From Bacillota bacterium (GTDB lineage: Bacteria > Bacillota > Clostridia > Lachnospirales > Lachnospiraceae): a DNA stretch of 64,000 nucleotides. Below the pieces are notes generated by a model. That model made no database searches. It was not told where the DNA came from and worked only from the letters and a program-made list of their open reading frames with translations. A program made the position numbers and the translations under genes. Shown in pieces: positions 1 to 8,616 of this stretch (the first letter of the stretch is position 1; every line of letters begins with the position of its first letter). The DNA lies in contig JAEVYY010000019.1 of the NCBI GenBank assembly GCA_023392535.1, positions 1 to 64,000 of the forward strand, given 5' to 3'.

Positions 1-1369
1 TATTGTCTCGTATAGAATCATCTGATAAATAGATCGTCTGTGGTATATATCCGATATTACTTAGCCAGGACGGATAGTTATCAAAGACATTCCTGTCCCT
101 ACACATAATCTGTCCGGATTCCGGACGTAGTAGTCCAAGAATAATATCTATGACAGTTGACTTACCTGCCCCGGACGGTCCAACGACTCCGACAGATTTC
201 CCATATGGAATCACCATTCCGGCATCGTCCAGAATCTTTTTATCCGTATTCGGATATCGATATGTGATATGTTCCAGACGAATATCATCATCAATGATCA
301 CAGGTTTTGGGTTTTTCGGCTTATCTGCCACATAATGACCTTCTTCTTTGAACTTAGTAAAATCTACATGTTCATAAACATAATCCAGCGAAGGTTCAAA
401 AAAAGCAATATCTGTTAAATAGGTGTTGATTCGGTTCATACTTGGCATCAGTCGAATCGCTGCTATCCCAAATGCAGTAATCTGCGACAACAAGGAGGTC
501 ACATTTGTTCCTGTCGCTATGCAGATTGCAATATATGCTAATACACCCGCGATGCAGGCGGTCTCAATAATGGTTCTTGGCACACTGTTCAATACGGAAT
601 ATTTGATAGTGAGCTCTGTTCCGTATTTGGTATGTTTTTGATAGAATGAAGCAAAAAAATGTTCCCTATTCAAAACCTTAACATCTTTAATCCCATATAC
701 GGACTTAGTTCTCCAACGACCTGCTATACTCTGCACGTCTTGATTCTCTTTTCCAATCTTGTTCAGGATTGGTTTTAATATCTTTACAATGATCAAAGTC
801 ATTAGCAATAACATGGCCATCATCAAAAGGGTCATACGAATATCGATAATCAGTAATAGAATGAAGAGGCACAAAGCTACCACTACTTCTGTCAACAATT
901 TAATGACAGACATCAACAATTGAAACACTTTTGGAATATCTCCATCCAGAATACGGAAAATTGTCGGGATATCTGCATTTAAGTAAAATTCATAAGAACG
1001 GTTCAAGTATTCTTCGAGCATATAACTACCCGCTCGGTGCTGGTTCCCATTTACAAATCTAGCCTGAACATCTGCCAGAAATAGCAAATATGCATTCTTT
1101 ATCACAAATATTAGAATAACTGCAACCAAAAGCAAGATAATAAAATCATTCATGTTATCAATATGCATAATCTGGCATATCTTTTGTACATATTTATTTC
1201 TGCTCATTCGTTCTACATCCAATATCGCTGTCACCAATGGTAAAATCATGGAAACTCCGAGCGTCTCCAGCAAGCCGCCAATCAATATCAGTACTCCCAG
1301 ACCGGCTATCTTAGTCTGTTGTTTTCTATTTAAAATGCATGTCAATTTTTTTAATATCGTTATACTCAC
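1..1369 (-). CDS. ABC transporter, fused permease/ATPase (PglK-like glycan flippase), 3' end cut by window
   Basis: This is the N-terminal 456 residues of a half-transporter with fused permease and ATPase domains. I translated it directly from a GTG start at 1369, which has AAGGAG 7 bases upstream. Hydrophobic segments fill residues 20-300. The nucleotide-binding domain then begins with IRLEHITYRYP and has a Walker A motif (GPSGAGKS, near residues 393-400) and a Q-loop (GYIPQ). The signature motif and Walker B lie beyond position 1. The layout and even the wording (YEFYLN, RLMPSMNRINTYLT, AFFEP) match the complete paralogue at 48220-49959. Such proteins (PglK, MsbA-like) flip lipid-linked oligosaccharides across the membrane, which I infer here from context. 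It is the last gene seen in the second locus and has its own promoter. Confidence 0.9.
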   Translation of the reverse strand, partial: MSITILKKLTCILNRKQQTKIAGLGVLILIGGLLETLGVSMILPLVTAILDVERMSRNKYVQKICQIMHIDNMNDFIILLLVAVILIFVIKNAYLLFLADVQARFVNGNQHRAGSYMLEEYLNRSYEFYLNADIPTIFRILDGDIPKVFQLLMSVIKLLTEVVVALCLFILLLIIDIRMTLLMMAMLLLMTLIIVKILKPILNKIGKENQDVQSIAGRWRTKSVYGIKDVKVLNREHFFASFYQKHTKYGTELTIKYSVLNSVPRTIIETACIAGVLAYIAICIATGTNVTSLLSQITAFGIAAIRLMPSMNRINTYLTDIAFFEPSLDYVYEHVDFTKFKEEGHYVADKPKNPKPVIIDDDIRLEHITYRYPNTDKKILDDAGMVIPYGKSVGVVGPSGAGKSTVIDIILGLLRPESGQIMCRDRNVFDNYPSWLSNIGYIPQTIYLSDDSIRDN

Positions 1370-1421
1370 GGGATATCTCCTTGTATCTCAGTTCTTATAT
1401 GCTTTCTTTGCAGTACCTTAT

Positions 1422-1450
1422 ATTTTACTAAATATTGGTTCAAGTGTCAA
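1422..1450 (-). promoter_or_regulatory. sigma-A-type promoter for the ABC flippase gene
   Basis: Read on the minus strand, a perfect TTGACA (1445-1450) is followed after exactly 17 bases by TAAAAT (1422-1427), in the 99-base gap between the fucosyltransferase gene and the ABC gene. Transcription would start about 45 bases before the GTG. The ABC gene can therefore be expressed apart from the long upstream operon. Confidence 0.65.
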
Positions 1451-1468
1451 AAGCTTGTATTATATAAC

Positions 1469-2320
1469 TTAAATAGCAAGCATGTGGTCTGTATAGATAT
1501 CACTGCAATCTTTTCCATTCAACCATTTCTTCGGTGCAATAATTTCTTTGTCCGGGTTCTGATTCAGCCATGCTCCCCACCAACTGAAGCTGCTGTTTGC
1601 GATGATATGATGCTGGCATCTACTCATCAAAAACATATCTAAGTAACCTGTTGATTCTTCATTGCAGTCCACTATCTTAAATCGTTCTCCAGTCATATGT
1701 TCTTTCACCCAGGCAGGATCGTTGGAAAACAAATAGAAGATTGCTTCTGGGTGCCTCTCCTGCATAAGTTCCACAGCCTTTTCATAGTAGCTGTCCGTAC
1801 AGATTCCGCCATACGTAACCTGCTGCGCCTCATTCAGATAGTCTCCTCTGCGAATATGAACACTGATCGCTTCTGTCTGCTCTATCTTCTTTACATATTC
1901 TCTGGTCGCCTCGCTCAATGGCATCTGTATGGTAAATTGCTGCTTTAATTCCTCTTTTACCAGTGGAAAATACTTCTCACTCTGCCAGCAGCCTTCTAAA
2001 TAAGCTTCTTCCATTTGGAAAATATGCTCATCAAAATTAAATTGTCGCTCCCTATATGATTTTGTGTTACGACCAAAAATTTTCCGACGGATACGGCTTG
2101 CAAAATCCATCCTAGCGTCCGTCAATGAAACTAATTCTTCTCTTGTTGCTCTAACATACGAAATCCCAAAAATTGACAATTGTCTTGCCCTTGTTCCTGC
2201 GTCCACATAACAGGTCTCGTCATCTATTTTTGCCTCTCTGCCCATGGCAAGAAGCTGTCTATACAAAGCATACTGGAACATCTGATTACCCAGTCCCCCA
2301 GACATCTGCACAATTATCAT
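1469..2320 (-). CDS. alpha-1,2-fucosyltransferase, GT11 family
   Basis: This 283-residue protein matches GT11, whose members move fucose from GDP-fucose to the 2-position of a galactose-type residue. Visible family marks are the N-terminal MSGGLGNQMFQYA, the GDP-fucose-binding HIRRGDY at residues 155-161, and SSFSWWGAWL at 243-252. The length is typical for bacterial GT11 and there is no membrane segment, so it should act in the cytoplasm on the lipid-linked repeat unit. It starts 8 bases after the GT2 gene at 2329-3420. No GDP-fucose synthesis genes (gmd, fcl) are in the window, so donor supply must come from elsewhere. The exact acceptor cannot be read from sequence. Confidence 0.9.
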   Translation of the reverse strand: MIIVQMSGGLGNQMFQYALYRQLLAMGREAKIDDETCYVDAGTRARQLSIFGISYVRATREELVSLTDARMDFASRIRRKIFGRNTKSYRERQFNFDEHIFQMEEAYLEGCWQSEKYFPLVKEELKQQFTIQMPLSEATREYVKKIEQTEAISVHIRRGDYLNEAQQVTYGGICTDSYYEKAVELMQERHPEAIFYLFSNDPAWVKEHMTGERFKIVDCNEESTGYLDMFLMSRCQHHIIANSSFSWWGAWLNQNPDKEIIAPKKWLNGKDCSDIYTDHMLAI

Positions 2321-2328
2321 ATTTATTA

Positions 2329-3420
2329 CTACCTCATACTTTCTTTCCTTTTGGCTTTTCTAAGTTTCCATTGTTTGTAAGGAATGATGAAAGCATCATT
2401 GATATCCATCACAATATTGTAAAGCATGGTAGATTTCAGAAATATCTTCATTTTTTTATGCTCATTTTTATTTGCACTTTTACAAGCAAATGCGGCATCA
2501 AACTGCTCTCTTTCTGATAAGATGATTTTTTTTAATTCCGTACAAAAATTTACTTTATTTTTATCCTTACTTCTTCTGAATTGCGTATATAAAAGTAAAA
2601 GCCTCTTATACGTATAATAATTGTGTATATCTGCCAGACTGTTTTCTCCAATACTTTGTAGAAATTCTGTTTTTTCCATATAGGCTGGAATCTGATCTGT
2701 CAAGATGCGTATATTCAATCCCTGCGACATAATACTGCCTTTTCTGTCCAGTACATAATTATAAAACGCTCTGTCTAAATATACACAACGCTTTACCTTA
2801 CTTAACAGTATTGCCGTATATACAATATCCTCATACCATTTGCCAACCGGAAATTCCTGTCCCTGCAACAAATCTCTACGATATAGTTTATTCCATGCCG
2901 CATTTTGAATCTGATATTCATCCTGCTCTTCAATCAGGCACTCAAGTGCTTGTCTGTCTTCAAATATAACTGCCTTCCTTGAAGACTCATCTATGGTCTC
3001 ATTCGGATATACCTGTCGATATCTGCAAATCGAAATGTCCGCTTTTTGCTCTACCATAGCACCTAACATAGTTTCATACATCTGACTATCAATCCAGTCA
3101 TCCCCATCCACAAAAGCAATATAGGTACCTCTGGCGATTTTCATCCCAGCATTCCTCGCATCTGATAAACCGCCGTTTTTCTTATGCACGACTTCTATAC
3201 GTTCATCTTTAGACGCATATGCATCACAAAGCTTTCCACTTCCATCCGTCGCTCCGTCATCTACTAAAATAATTTGCAGATTATGATATGTCTGCTCCAC
3301 GATAGAACGTACACACCGGTCTAGATAAGCCTCAATATTATAAACAGCCACAATCACCGAAATCAGATCCGCGCACTCCTTTGGAACCATCGGTACCTCG
3401 TAATTTTCTATAATCTTCAT
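2329..3420 (-). CDS. glycosyltransferase family 2 (EpsJ/CpsI-like)
   Basis: A GT-A fold glycosyltransferase of 363 residues. The GT2 core is clear: SVIVAVYNIEAYLDRC (residues 21-36), the nucleotide-sugar loop DDGATDGS (54-61), GGLSDARNAG, and the metal-binding FVDGDDW (103-109). The last 100 residues are basic and lack strong membrane segments. The ATG at 3420 has GGGGG 9 bases upstream, in a 237-base gap that also holds a candidate promoter and a structured repeat. It is followed closely by the GT11 gene, so the two probably build adjacent linkages. Sugar donor and acceptor are unknown. Confidence 0.88.
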   Translation of the reverse strand: MKIIENYEVPMVPKECADLISVIVAVYNIEAYLDRCVRSIVEQTYHNLQIILVDDGATDGSGKLCDAYASKDERIEVVHKKNGGLSDARNAGMKIARGTYIAFVDGDDWIDSQMYETMLGAMVEQKADISICRYRQVYPNETIDESSRKAVIFEDRQALECLIEEQDEYQIQNAAWNKLYRRDLLQGQEFPVGKWYEDIVYTAILLSKVKRCVYLDRAFYNYVLDRKGSIMSQGLNIRILTDQIPAYMEKTEFLQSIGENSLADIHNYYTYKRLLLLYTQFRRSKDKNKVNFCTELKKIILSEREQFDAAFACKSANKNEHKKMKIFLKSTMLYNIVMDINDAFIIPYKQWKLRKAKRKESMR

Positions 3421-3450
3421 CTGAGCTTACCCCCTGACTTTCTATACTCT

Positions 3451-3480
3451 TTTATACTTTGCATTCGTTAATTTGCACAA
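3451..3480 (-). promoter_or_regulatory. candidate promoter for GT2-GT11 pair
   Basis: On the minus strand TTGTGC (3475-3480) is separated by 18 bases from TATAAA (3451-3456), about 30 bases before the GT2 start codon. The match is moderate. It lies in the gap between asnB and the GT2 gene, so it could boost the last genes of the operon downstream of the structured repeat. Confidence 0.4.
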
Positions 3481-3506
3481 TTTACGTTATCGGAAAATGG
3501 ATGCAT

Positions 3507-3657
3507 AACATAGTTCATTCACAACACGCTCCCGCCGACATGCGTAAAATGTACGAATGAGACAGACACCTTCGTGTCTGGATCAGGCGTACATTCGTAT
3601 GGCTGTAGAGATTACGGAAGCACACGGGAATTCATACGCTGGTGGCACCTCACAGCC
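3507..3657 (-). repeat. structured intergenic repeat, copy A
   Basis: The interval fills most of the gap between asnB and GT2. Plus-strand 3507-3529 begins AACATAGTTCATTC and is the reverse complement of a 23-base block found at 8337-8359 (20 of 23 bases equal). On the minus strand that block is preceded by GC-GGGA-GC, a GNRA-type hairpin. Next come nested arms: AATGTACG (3548-3555) pairs with CGTACATT (3588-3595) and encloses a 7-bp hairpin, CAGACAC-CTTC-GTGTCTG (3563-3580). A further arm, GGCTGT (3601-3606), pairs with ACAGCC (3652-3657) around GGTG-G-CACC. Function is unknown. The GNRA form lies on the coding strand here, unlike the other copies. Confidence 0.6.
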
Positions 3658-5538
3658 TCACTTTACTCTTTCATTGACCATCCACTCCTGGAACATGAGA
3701 AGATACCAAATCTGCACTCTCCATACCCCTTTGTCGATGTAATCCTTCCAGATCCGAGTTACCACATCTGCATTTAAAATTCCCTGCTGTTCTATTGTTT
3801 TCTTATCTAATAACGCTTCTGCCCAAGCACGAAGTTTTGGCTGGCGCAGCCATTTATCGATTGGAATCGCAAAACCGGTCTTCGGCCGTTCCATCATTTC
3901 CTTTGGTACATAGCGATAAAGCACATCGCGTAAGACCAGTTTTCCGATCCCATCCTTTCGCAGATAATCAATTGGTAATGACCAGGCAAACTCGACCACA
4001 TCCCTATCCAGCATCGGTATTCTGGATTCCAGGGATACCGCCATGCCACAACGGTCAACTTTTACCAAGATATCATCCGGATGATACATCAATAAATCCA
4101 TTAACATAATATTATGATGATCTTCTTCTAAGAATCCCGTCTGATATTCGTTATACTTGTAAGGAGGGTTCGTATGTGTCTTAGCAATTGCATTGGCAAT
4201 ATTCTCCTCCTGATTTGATATTTCATATAATTTTTCAGGGCCTCGTGCTGCAAGTAATCTTCCTCTTACACAAAAATCTTTATTTTTACGCATTGGCGTA
4301 TGTAATACCAGGTCACTGCATATCTTTCGTATTGGATAAGGTACTTTCCGCATTCGATCCCACAGGCTAACGATAGATTCATAAGAATTATAACCACAGA
4401 ATAATTCATCTCCACCATCTCCACTTAAGGATACCGTCACATGTTCTCTTGTCATTTTACTTACCAGATAGGTCGGTATCTGTGAGGAATCTGCAAATGG
4501 TTCACTAAACATATGAGAAAGCTTTGGTATTACTTCTTTGGCATCATTCTGTGTGATATACATTTCAGTATGTTCCGTTCCAAGATGTCTTGCTATCTCT
4601 TTTGCGATCGTCGCCTCGTTATAATCCGCTTCTTCCATCCCAATCGTAAAACTCTTTACTTTGTTCGTACTTAACGACTGCATCAGAGCAACAATAGTAG
4701 TGCTATCGATCCCTGCGGAAAGGAACGCACCCACTGGTACATCTGCTTCCATCTGCCCTGCAATGGACTGTTTCAAGAGACGCTCTAACTCTTCAGAAGC
4801 TTCTATTTTGCTGCCTTTAAACAGATTCTTTTGACCCGTCTTAGCAGCTTCTTTCATGGACCAGTAAGGAGTCAAAACAGGTTTTTTATAGGGTTCATCA
4901 ATCGTAAGTATCGTACCTGGTTCTAATTTATAGATATCTTTGTAAATGGAATAGGGCGCCGGTATATAACCATGTACAAAGTACACATCCAATATTTCTG
5001 TGTTTATCTCATTACAGAATTCTTTTAACGTAGAGATAGAGCCCAGATCAGATGCAAAGACAAATCCGCCCTGGACAAAACCATAATAGAGCGGTTTTTC
5101 TCCCACCCTATCTCTTAATAAAAACAACTTCTTTTTTTCTTTATCATAAAGAGCAATTGCAAACATCCCTTTACACAGTGAGATGGCTTCCTGTACCCCA
5201 TATGCCTCCATGGCCTCCAGCAAGACTTCCGTATCGGAAGTTCCCCTAAATGCCTGAACAAGTCCGTCTTCTATCAATTTTACCGCTAGTTCTTTATAGT
5301 TATAGAGTTCTCCGTTGAACACCATGACAAATCTTCCACTGTGGGATTCCATAGGCTGTGCTCCGCTTTCAGTCAAATCCACAATTGACAATCGTCGATG
5401 TCCCAGTACTACCGTTTGATCCTCACTGCTCCATACGCCTTCCGCATCCGGTCCTCTGTGCGACATACGTCGATTCATACTTTCGATATTTTCTTTCCAA
5501 TGCTCTCTTAAATTACAAAATCCTGCTATTCCGCACAT
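3658..5538 (-). CDS. asnB: asparagine synthase-type glutamine amidotransferase (first copy)
   Basis: A 626-residue class II glutamine amidotransferase fused to an ATP-pyrophosphatase domain. Cys2 of MCGIAGF is the glutaminase nucleophile. RRMSHRGPD and FNGELYN are the glutamine-site motifs. The synthetase domain has the PP-loop LSAGIDST (273-280) and SGDGGDE (372-378). The family makes asparagine, but copies inside O-antigen loci such as WbpS amidate sugar uronic acids. With a second copy at 11561-13441 and UDP-HexNAcA enzymes in the same operon, amidation of a uronic acid residue is my preferred role. True asparagine synthesis remains possible. The PP-loop has Ala where Gly is usual (SAG rather than SGG). 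Confidence 0.9.
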   Translation of the reverse strand: MCGIAGFCNLREHWKENIESMNRRMSHRGPDAEGVWSSEDQTVVLGHRRLSIVDLTESGAQPMESHSGRFVMVFNGELYNYKELAVKLIEDGLVQAFRGTSDTEVLLEAMEAYGVQEAISLCKGMFAIALYDKEKKKLFLLRDRVGEKPLYYGFVQGGFVFASDLGSISTLKEFCNEINTEILDVYFVHGYIPAPYSIYKDIYKLEPGTILTIDEPYKKPVLTPYWSMKEAAKTGQKNLFKGSKIEASEELERLLKQSIAGQMEADVPVGAFLSAGIDSTTIVALMQSLSTNKVKSFTIGMEEADYNEATIAKEIARHLGTEHTEMYITQNDAKEVIPKLSHMFSEPFADSSQIPTYLVSKMTREHVTVSLSGDGGDELFCGYNSYESIVSLWDRMRKVPYPIRKICSDLVLHTPMRKNKDFCVRGRLLAARGPEKLYEISNQEENIANAIAKTHTNPPYKYNEYQTGFLEEDHHNIMLMDLLMYHPDDILVKVDRCGMAVSLESRIPMLDRDVVEFAWSLPIDYLRKDGIGKLVLRDVLYRYVPKEMMERPKTGFAIPIDKWLRQPKLRAWAEALLDKKTIEQQGILNADVVTRIWKDYIDKGVWRVQIWYLLMFQEWMVNERVK

Positions 5539-5614
5539 ACCGAATCCTCCTCGTATAATCCCAATCCAAGGGAAGAAGATGCCTGCATCCCCTTCCTGTG
5601 TGAAACTTAGTACT

Positions 5615-6694
5615 TTAATCTTCTATTTCCGGCTCTTCATAATCTTTATTTTTAATTTTTTCCATAGTAACAGCTCTTGACTTTTCCATTTGTGTCTCCC
5701 ATCTTAAAAATGCTTCATCCCAGGTCTGATACTCTTTCTTTCCTCTTTTATCGGGAATATTAAAATGATGTTTTAGATAGAGAGCAAGAAATTCCGTTGC
5801 TTTCTCAGCTCCAAGAGGATTTGTATGCACCCCTTTATCATAAAAATCCGTTGCAAAATCAAATCCCATGTCTTCCGTATGCTCTGTCAAATTCAAAAAT
5901 TCAAACCCATAGGATCGTATGATTTCATCCATATAATTATAATTTCTTTGCTTGTCCGCAAATTCATAGGAATACGGAGCCACAATAAACAAAGCCTGAA
6001 GATTGTTTTCTTTTAGATAAGCAAGAAGTTCCCGTAATGCTGTTTCATAAACCGGCTCTATCGCAACGGTATCTGTAATTTCAGAATAATCCACTTGACT
6101 CATCGGATAATAACTGTCCTTAAACTCAAAACCCTTTAACGGATCTAATTTTTCATAATTAAAACATGCCAACTGACTTGGCAGAACCATAGTCTTCCAA
6201 TTCGAATGATATTTAAAAATATCAAAATAGTAAGTATAACGCTCTTCTAATTCAGGCACCATGCGATTGATGGCGTCAATTCGATTCCAGGAATATTTCA
6301 TATTATCCGTGACACCTCTTGTATAAGCCATGTTATCTGACATATCTTCTTCAGAGGCCGTATACTGTTTCATTTCAAATACAAACACTTCCGGATTCTG
6401 TGTTTTCCTTACTTCTTTCACAAGTGACAACGTCGCCATCGGTCTTTGCATATTGGATGCCAACGGATATGCCGTAAAACCATATTCACCCCACATCTTA
6501 GCCCCTGCAAAACAAGGATATACCGGACTGGAGCCGATCATGACCACATCCAGTGTATCATTTTTTTCCGCATAAAAACCCGTAAAACGATCCTTTACAC
6601 CGCCATTCGTACGAATCACATATGTGACTGTCTGCAGTATGAGTAAAAATCCACCTATGAATGCAATTGCCGTTATGATTTGTTTTTTATTCAT
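5615..6694 (-). CDS. SGNH-hydrolase-like membrane-anchored protein, partner of MBOAT
   Basis: I place the start at ATG 6694 (MNKKQIITAIAF), because AGGAG sits 5 bases upstream. The GTG at 6730 lacks a clear site and overlaps the stop of the preceding gene. The protein then has 359 residues: one N-terminal membrane anchor (about 5-24), then an extracytoplasmic domain with MIGSSPVYPCF (GDSL-like serine) and a C-terminal DKGVHTNPLGA, which supplies the Asp and His of an SGNH triad. Proteins of this type (DltD, AlgX/AlgJ-like) work with MBOAT acyltransferases to place acyl groups on extracellular polymers. It directly follows the MBOAT gene. Whether it transfers or removes the acyl group cannot be told. 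Confidence 0.78.
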   Translation of the reverse strand: MNKKQIITAIAFIGGFLLILQTVTYVIRTNGGVKDRFTGFYAEKNDTLDVVMIGSSPVYPCFAGAKMWGEYGFTAYPLASNMQRPMATLSLVKEVRKTQNPEVFVFEMKQYTASEEDMSDNMAYTRGVTDNMKYSWNRIDAINRMVPELEERYTYYFDIFKYHSNWKTMVLPSQLACFNYEKLDPLKGFEFKDSYYPMSQVDYSEITDTVAIEPVYETALRELLAYLKENNLQALFIVAPYSYEFADKQRNYNYMDEIIRSYGFEFLNLTEHTEDMGFDFATDFYDKGVHTNPLGAEKATEFLALYLKHHFNIPDKRGKKEYQTWDEAFLRWETQMEKSRAVTMEKIKNKDYEEPEIED

Positions 6695-6729
6695 AATAAC
6701 TCCTAATCCCATGTGCACTTCCTCTAACA

Positions 6730-8193
6730 CTAAAATCCCTGATAGATGAACTCTGCCGCATTATACCCAGGCCCATAATTTCCAAGAAGTATTACATAAA
6801 AGATGAGTGCATAGAGAATCGCCCAACGCACCAGCAGTTCTTGTTTCGCTAATCTGTCCCTGATATTTTTAGTTTGTTGCAATATGGATACCATAAGCAA
6901 CATCACAAGAGATACGATAGCGATGGTAAATTCGATCCAGTCAAGACCCAGTTCAAAAAGATAACCATTCCAGAGTATTTCTGGATTCCAGGAACGGAAA
7001 ATACTCAATAACATTTTACATGCCACAATGGCATTATCAGCCCTAAAGAAAATCAAGCCTATCGTTACCAATGCAAATGTTCTGATACGCTGAAAAAGTA
7101 TAAATCCTTTGCTGTCATCCTTAACATGGAAGTACCGTTTTAATCTCACCCAAACAGGTGTCAGCACTTCTCCTGATACAATATAGAACCAGTGCAGCAA
7201 ACCAGAACCAATAATGTATTTCCACACTCCTCCATGCCAGAATCCAATCGTAAACCATAAGATCAGCATAGCCAGATAGGTTGTTATCTTCTTAGCGCCC
7301 TTCTTACCAAATTTATCCTTTAACTTTTTCGGCAATGAACTGAAAAACTTTGTTCTAAGTAATGGATAGAACAAATATTCTCTCAACCATAATCCTAATG
7401 TGATATGCCAGCGTCTCCAATATTCTGAAATACTCCTGGAAAAGAACGGAGTTTCAAAATTCTCAGGTAAAATAATTCCAAACGTTTCAGAGACACCCAA
7501 AACGATATCCATGTATCCCGAGAAATCCGTATACAACTGGAATGTAAAACAAACGCTTGCAATGATGATCGTAAATCCCGAATGAATTTCATAATTATTA
7601 AATACGGTATCTGCGATAAGTCCCATCCGCTCTGCTATTACCAGTTTTTTAAAAAAGCCCCATACCATCCGCTGCATTCCGTAGGTCACATTTTTATATA
7701 CAAGTGGGTGACCTGTATATAACTGCCCTTTCATTTCACGATATCGAATAATTGGTCCTGATATCATTGTGGGGAAATAATACCCAAATAATGCAAGCTT
7801 TAAAATATTTGTTTCTGGTTCACCAATTTCATAATAGATGTCAATCACATACCCCAGCAATGTCAATGTATAAAAAGAGATGCCAAGCGGTGCCAAAAAC
7901 CCCATGTGAAAGTATTTCAGGATACATAACAAAGAAACGCATAATACAACAACAAGTGAAAGAGCAAGTTGTCTCTTTTTCTGCTCTTTCACCTTGTGAA
8001 TATACAATGCGCCCGTATAGATAACTATTATTGTAGCAATCGGATATCCGATCAGCCAAGGTTCTCCCGATGCGGAAAAGAACATAATGCTCGCGAGTAA
8101 TAGTACTCCCCATTGCGCTTTTTTCGGTACGATGTAATAAATCATCAACAGTACCGTAAAAAAACATAAAAATGAGAAAGATGTAATATTCAT
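6730..8193 (-). CDS. MBOAT family O-acyltransferase (AlgI/DltB-like)
   Basis: A 487-residue polytopic membrane protein of the membrane-bound O-acyltransferase family. Characteristic stretches are YFPTMISGPIIRY (about 139-151), LYTDFSGYMDIVLG (220-233), SEYWRRWHITLGLW (256-269) and the catalytic-His motif FWHGGVWKY with His320. These proteins take acyl groups from a cytoplasmic carrier and pass them across the membrane to polysaccharide or teichoic acid. The ATG at 8193 has AGAGG 7 bases upstream. The preceding genes encode an acyl carrier protein and FkbH, and the following one an SGNH protein. That arrangement resembles dltA-D logic with FkbH/ACP as the donor side. The acyl group is inferred, not seen. 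Confidence 0.92.
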   Translation of the reverse strand: MNITSFSFLCFFTVLLMIYYIVPKKAQWGVLLLASIMFFSASGEPWLIGYPIATIIVIYTGALYIHKVKEQKKRQLALSLVVVLCVSLLCILKYFHMGFLAPLGISFYTLTLLGYVIDIYYEIGEPETNILKLALFGYYFPTMISGPIIRYREMKGQLYTGHPLVYKNVTYGMQRMVWGFFKKLVIAERMGLIADTVFNNYEIHSGFTIIIASVCFTFQLYTDFSGYMDIVLGVSETFGIILPENFETPFFSRSISEYWRRWHITLGLWLREYLFYPLLRTKFFSSLPKKLKDKFGKKGAKKITTYLAMLILWFTIGFWHGGVWKYIIGSGLLHWFYIVSGEVLTPVWVRLKRYFHVKDDSKGFILFQRIRTFALVTIGLIFFRADNAIVACKMLLSIFRSWNPEILWNGYLFELGLDWIEFTIAIVSLVMLLMVSILQQTKNIRDRLAKQELLVRWAILYALIFYVILLGNYGPGYNAAEFIYQGF

Positions 8194-8243
8194 TCCATTA
8201 CCTCTGCTTCTAAATTTTAATCATACTTCAGTCAATTGGTCCC

Positions 8244-8359
8244 AACATAGTTTTGAGAGCAACTGTATGAAGCCGTTGGTACTTGACCATGTATTTTATG
8301 GGCTTATGTACCATTACGTGCTGAATCCAAGCGGGAGCGCGTTGCGAACGAACTATGTT
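8244..8359 (+). repeat. structured intergenic repeat, copy B (most complete)
   Basis: This 116-base imperfect palindrome lies between the ACP and MBOAT genes. The ends are AACATAGTT (8244-8252) and AACTATGTT (8351-8359), and a second arm GCAAC pairs with GTTGC. Inside are TGGTAC...GTACCA and CCAT...ATGG arms, forming a long hairpin. Before the right end stands GC-GGGA-GC (8331-8338), a GNRA-type loop. On the plus strand this is opposite to the operon. Parts recur at 3507-3657, 21808-21872 and 27104-27134, and the general form recurs at 34946-35047. Origin and function are unknown. Confidence 0.65.
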
Positions 8360-8373
8360 AGGTATCAATTTTA

Positions 8374-8616
8374 CTATCCTAATTTTTCTAAAATAATAGT
8401 AGCCATCTCACCAACATTTTTCATTGTGACAATTTGCCCCATAGTAAACTTAATGCCAAATTCCTGTTCCACTGCAGACATCAAATTAATATGTTCCAGA
8501 GAATCCCAGTCTTCAATATCATCTGCTGTTGTGGTTTCTGTTACGGTAATATCCTCATCATCAAAAACATCTCTAAATACTTCATTTAATTTCTCAAATA
8601 AATTTTCTCTGCTCAT
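8374..8616 (-). CDS. acyl carrier protein
   Basis: An acidic 80-residue protein of the phosphopantetheine-attachment family. The attachment serine is Ser39 in WDSLEHINL, followed by a typical helix III region (FGIKFTMGQIVTMKNVGEM). Its ATG overlaps the stop of the fkbH-like gene by 4 bases (ATGA), which suggests translational coupling. Dedicated ACPs next to FkbH carry a glyceryl thioester in the methoxymalonyl-ACP pathways of polyketide producers. Here the next gene is an MBOAT, so the loaded ACP probably feeds polysaccharide acylation. It is too short and too embedded to be the housekeeping fatty-acid ACP, though this is inference. Confidence 0.92.
   Translation of the reverse strand: MSRENLFEKLNEVFRDVFDDEDITVTETTTADDIEDWDSLEHINLMSAVEQEFGIKFTMGQIVTMKNVGEMATIILEKLG

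Noticed and set aside
3563..3580. CAGACAC-CTTC-GTGTCTG as a terminator after asnB
   Set aside because: No T-run follows on either strand, and the hairpin is nested in a larger repeat with related copies.
3658..5538. asnB copy 1 as a pseudogene because of the SAG variant in the PP-loop
   Set aside because: All other motifs (Cys2, SGDGGDE, EPFADSSQIPT) are intact and the frame is full length, so the change is probably tolerated.
8244..8359. Attachment site or integron attC-like site
   Set aside because: The palindrome is similar in shape, but the characteristic GTTRRRY core ends and any integrase gene are absent.
8194..8373. Small plus-strand open frames across the intergenic gaps and within genes
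   Set aside because: They lie opposite strong minus-strand genes or in repeats, lack ribosome sites and resemble no protein family.
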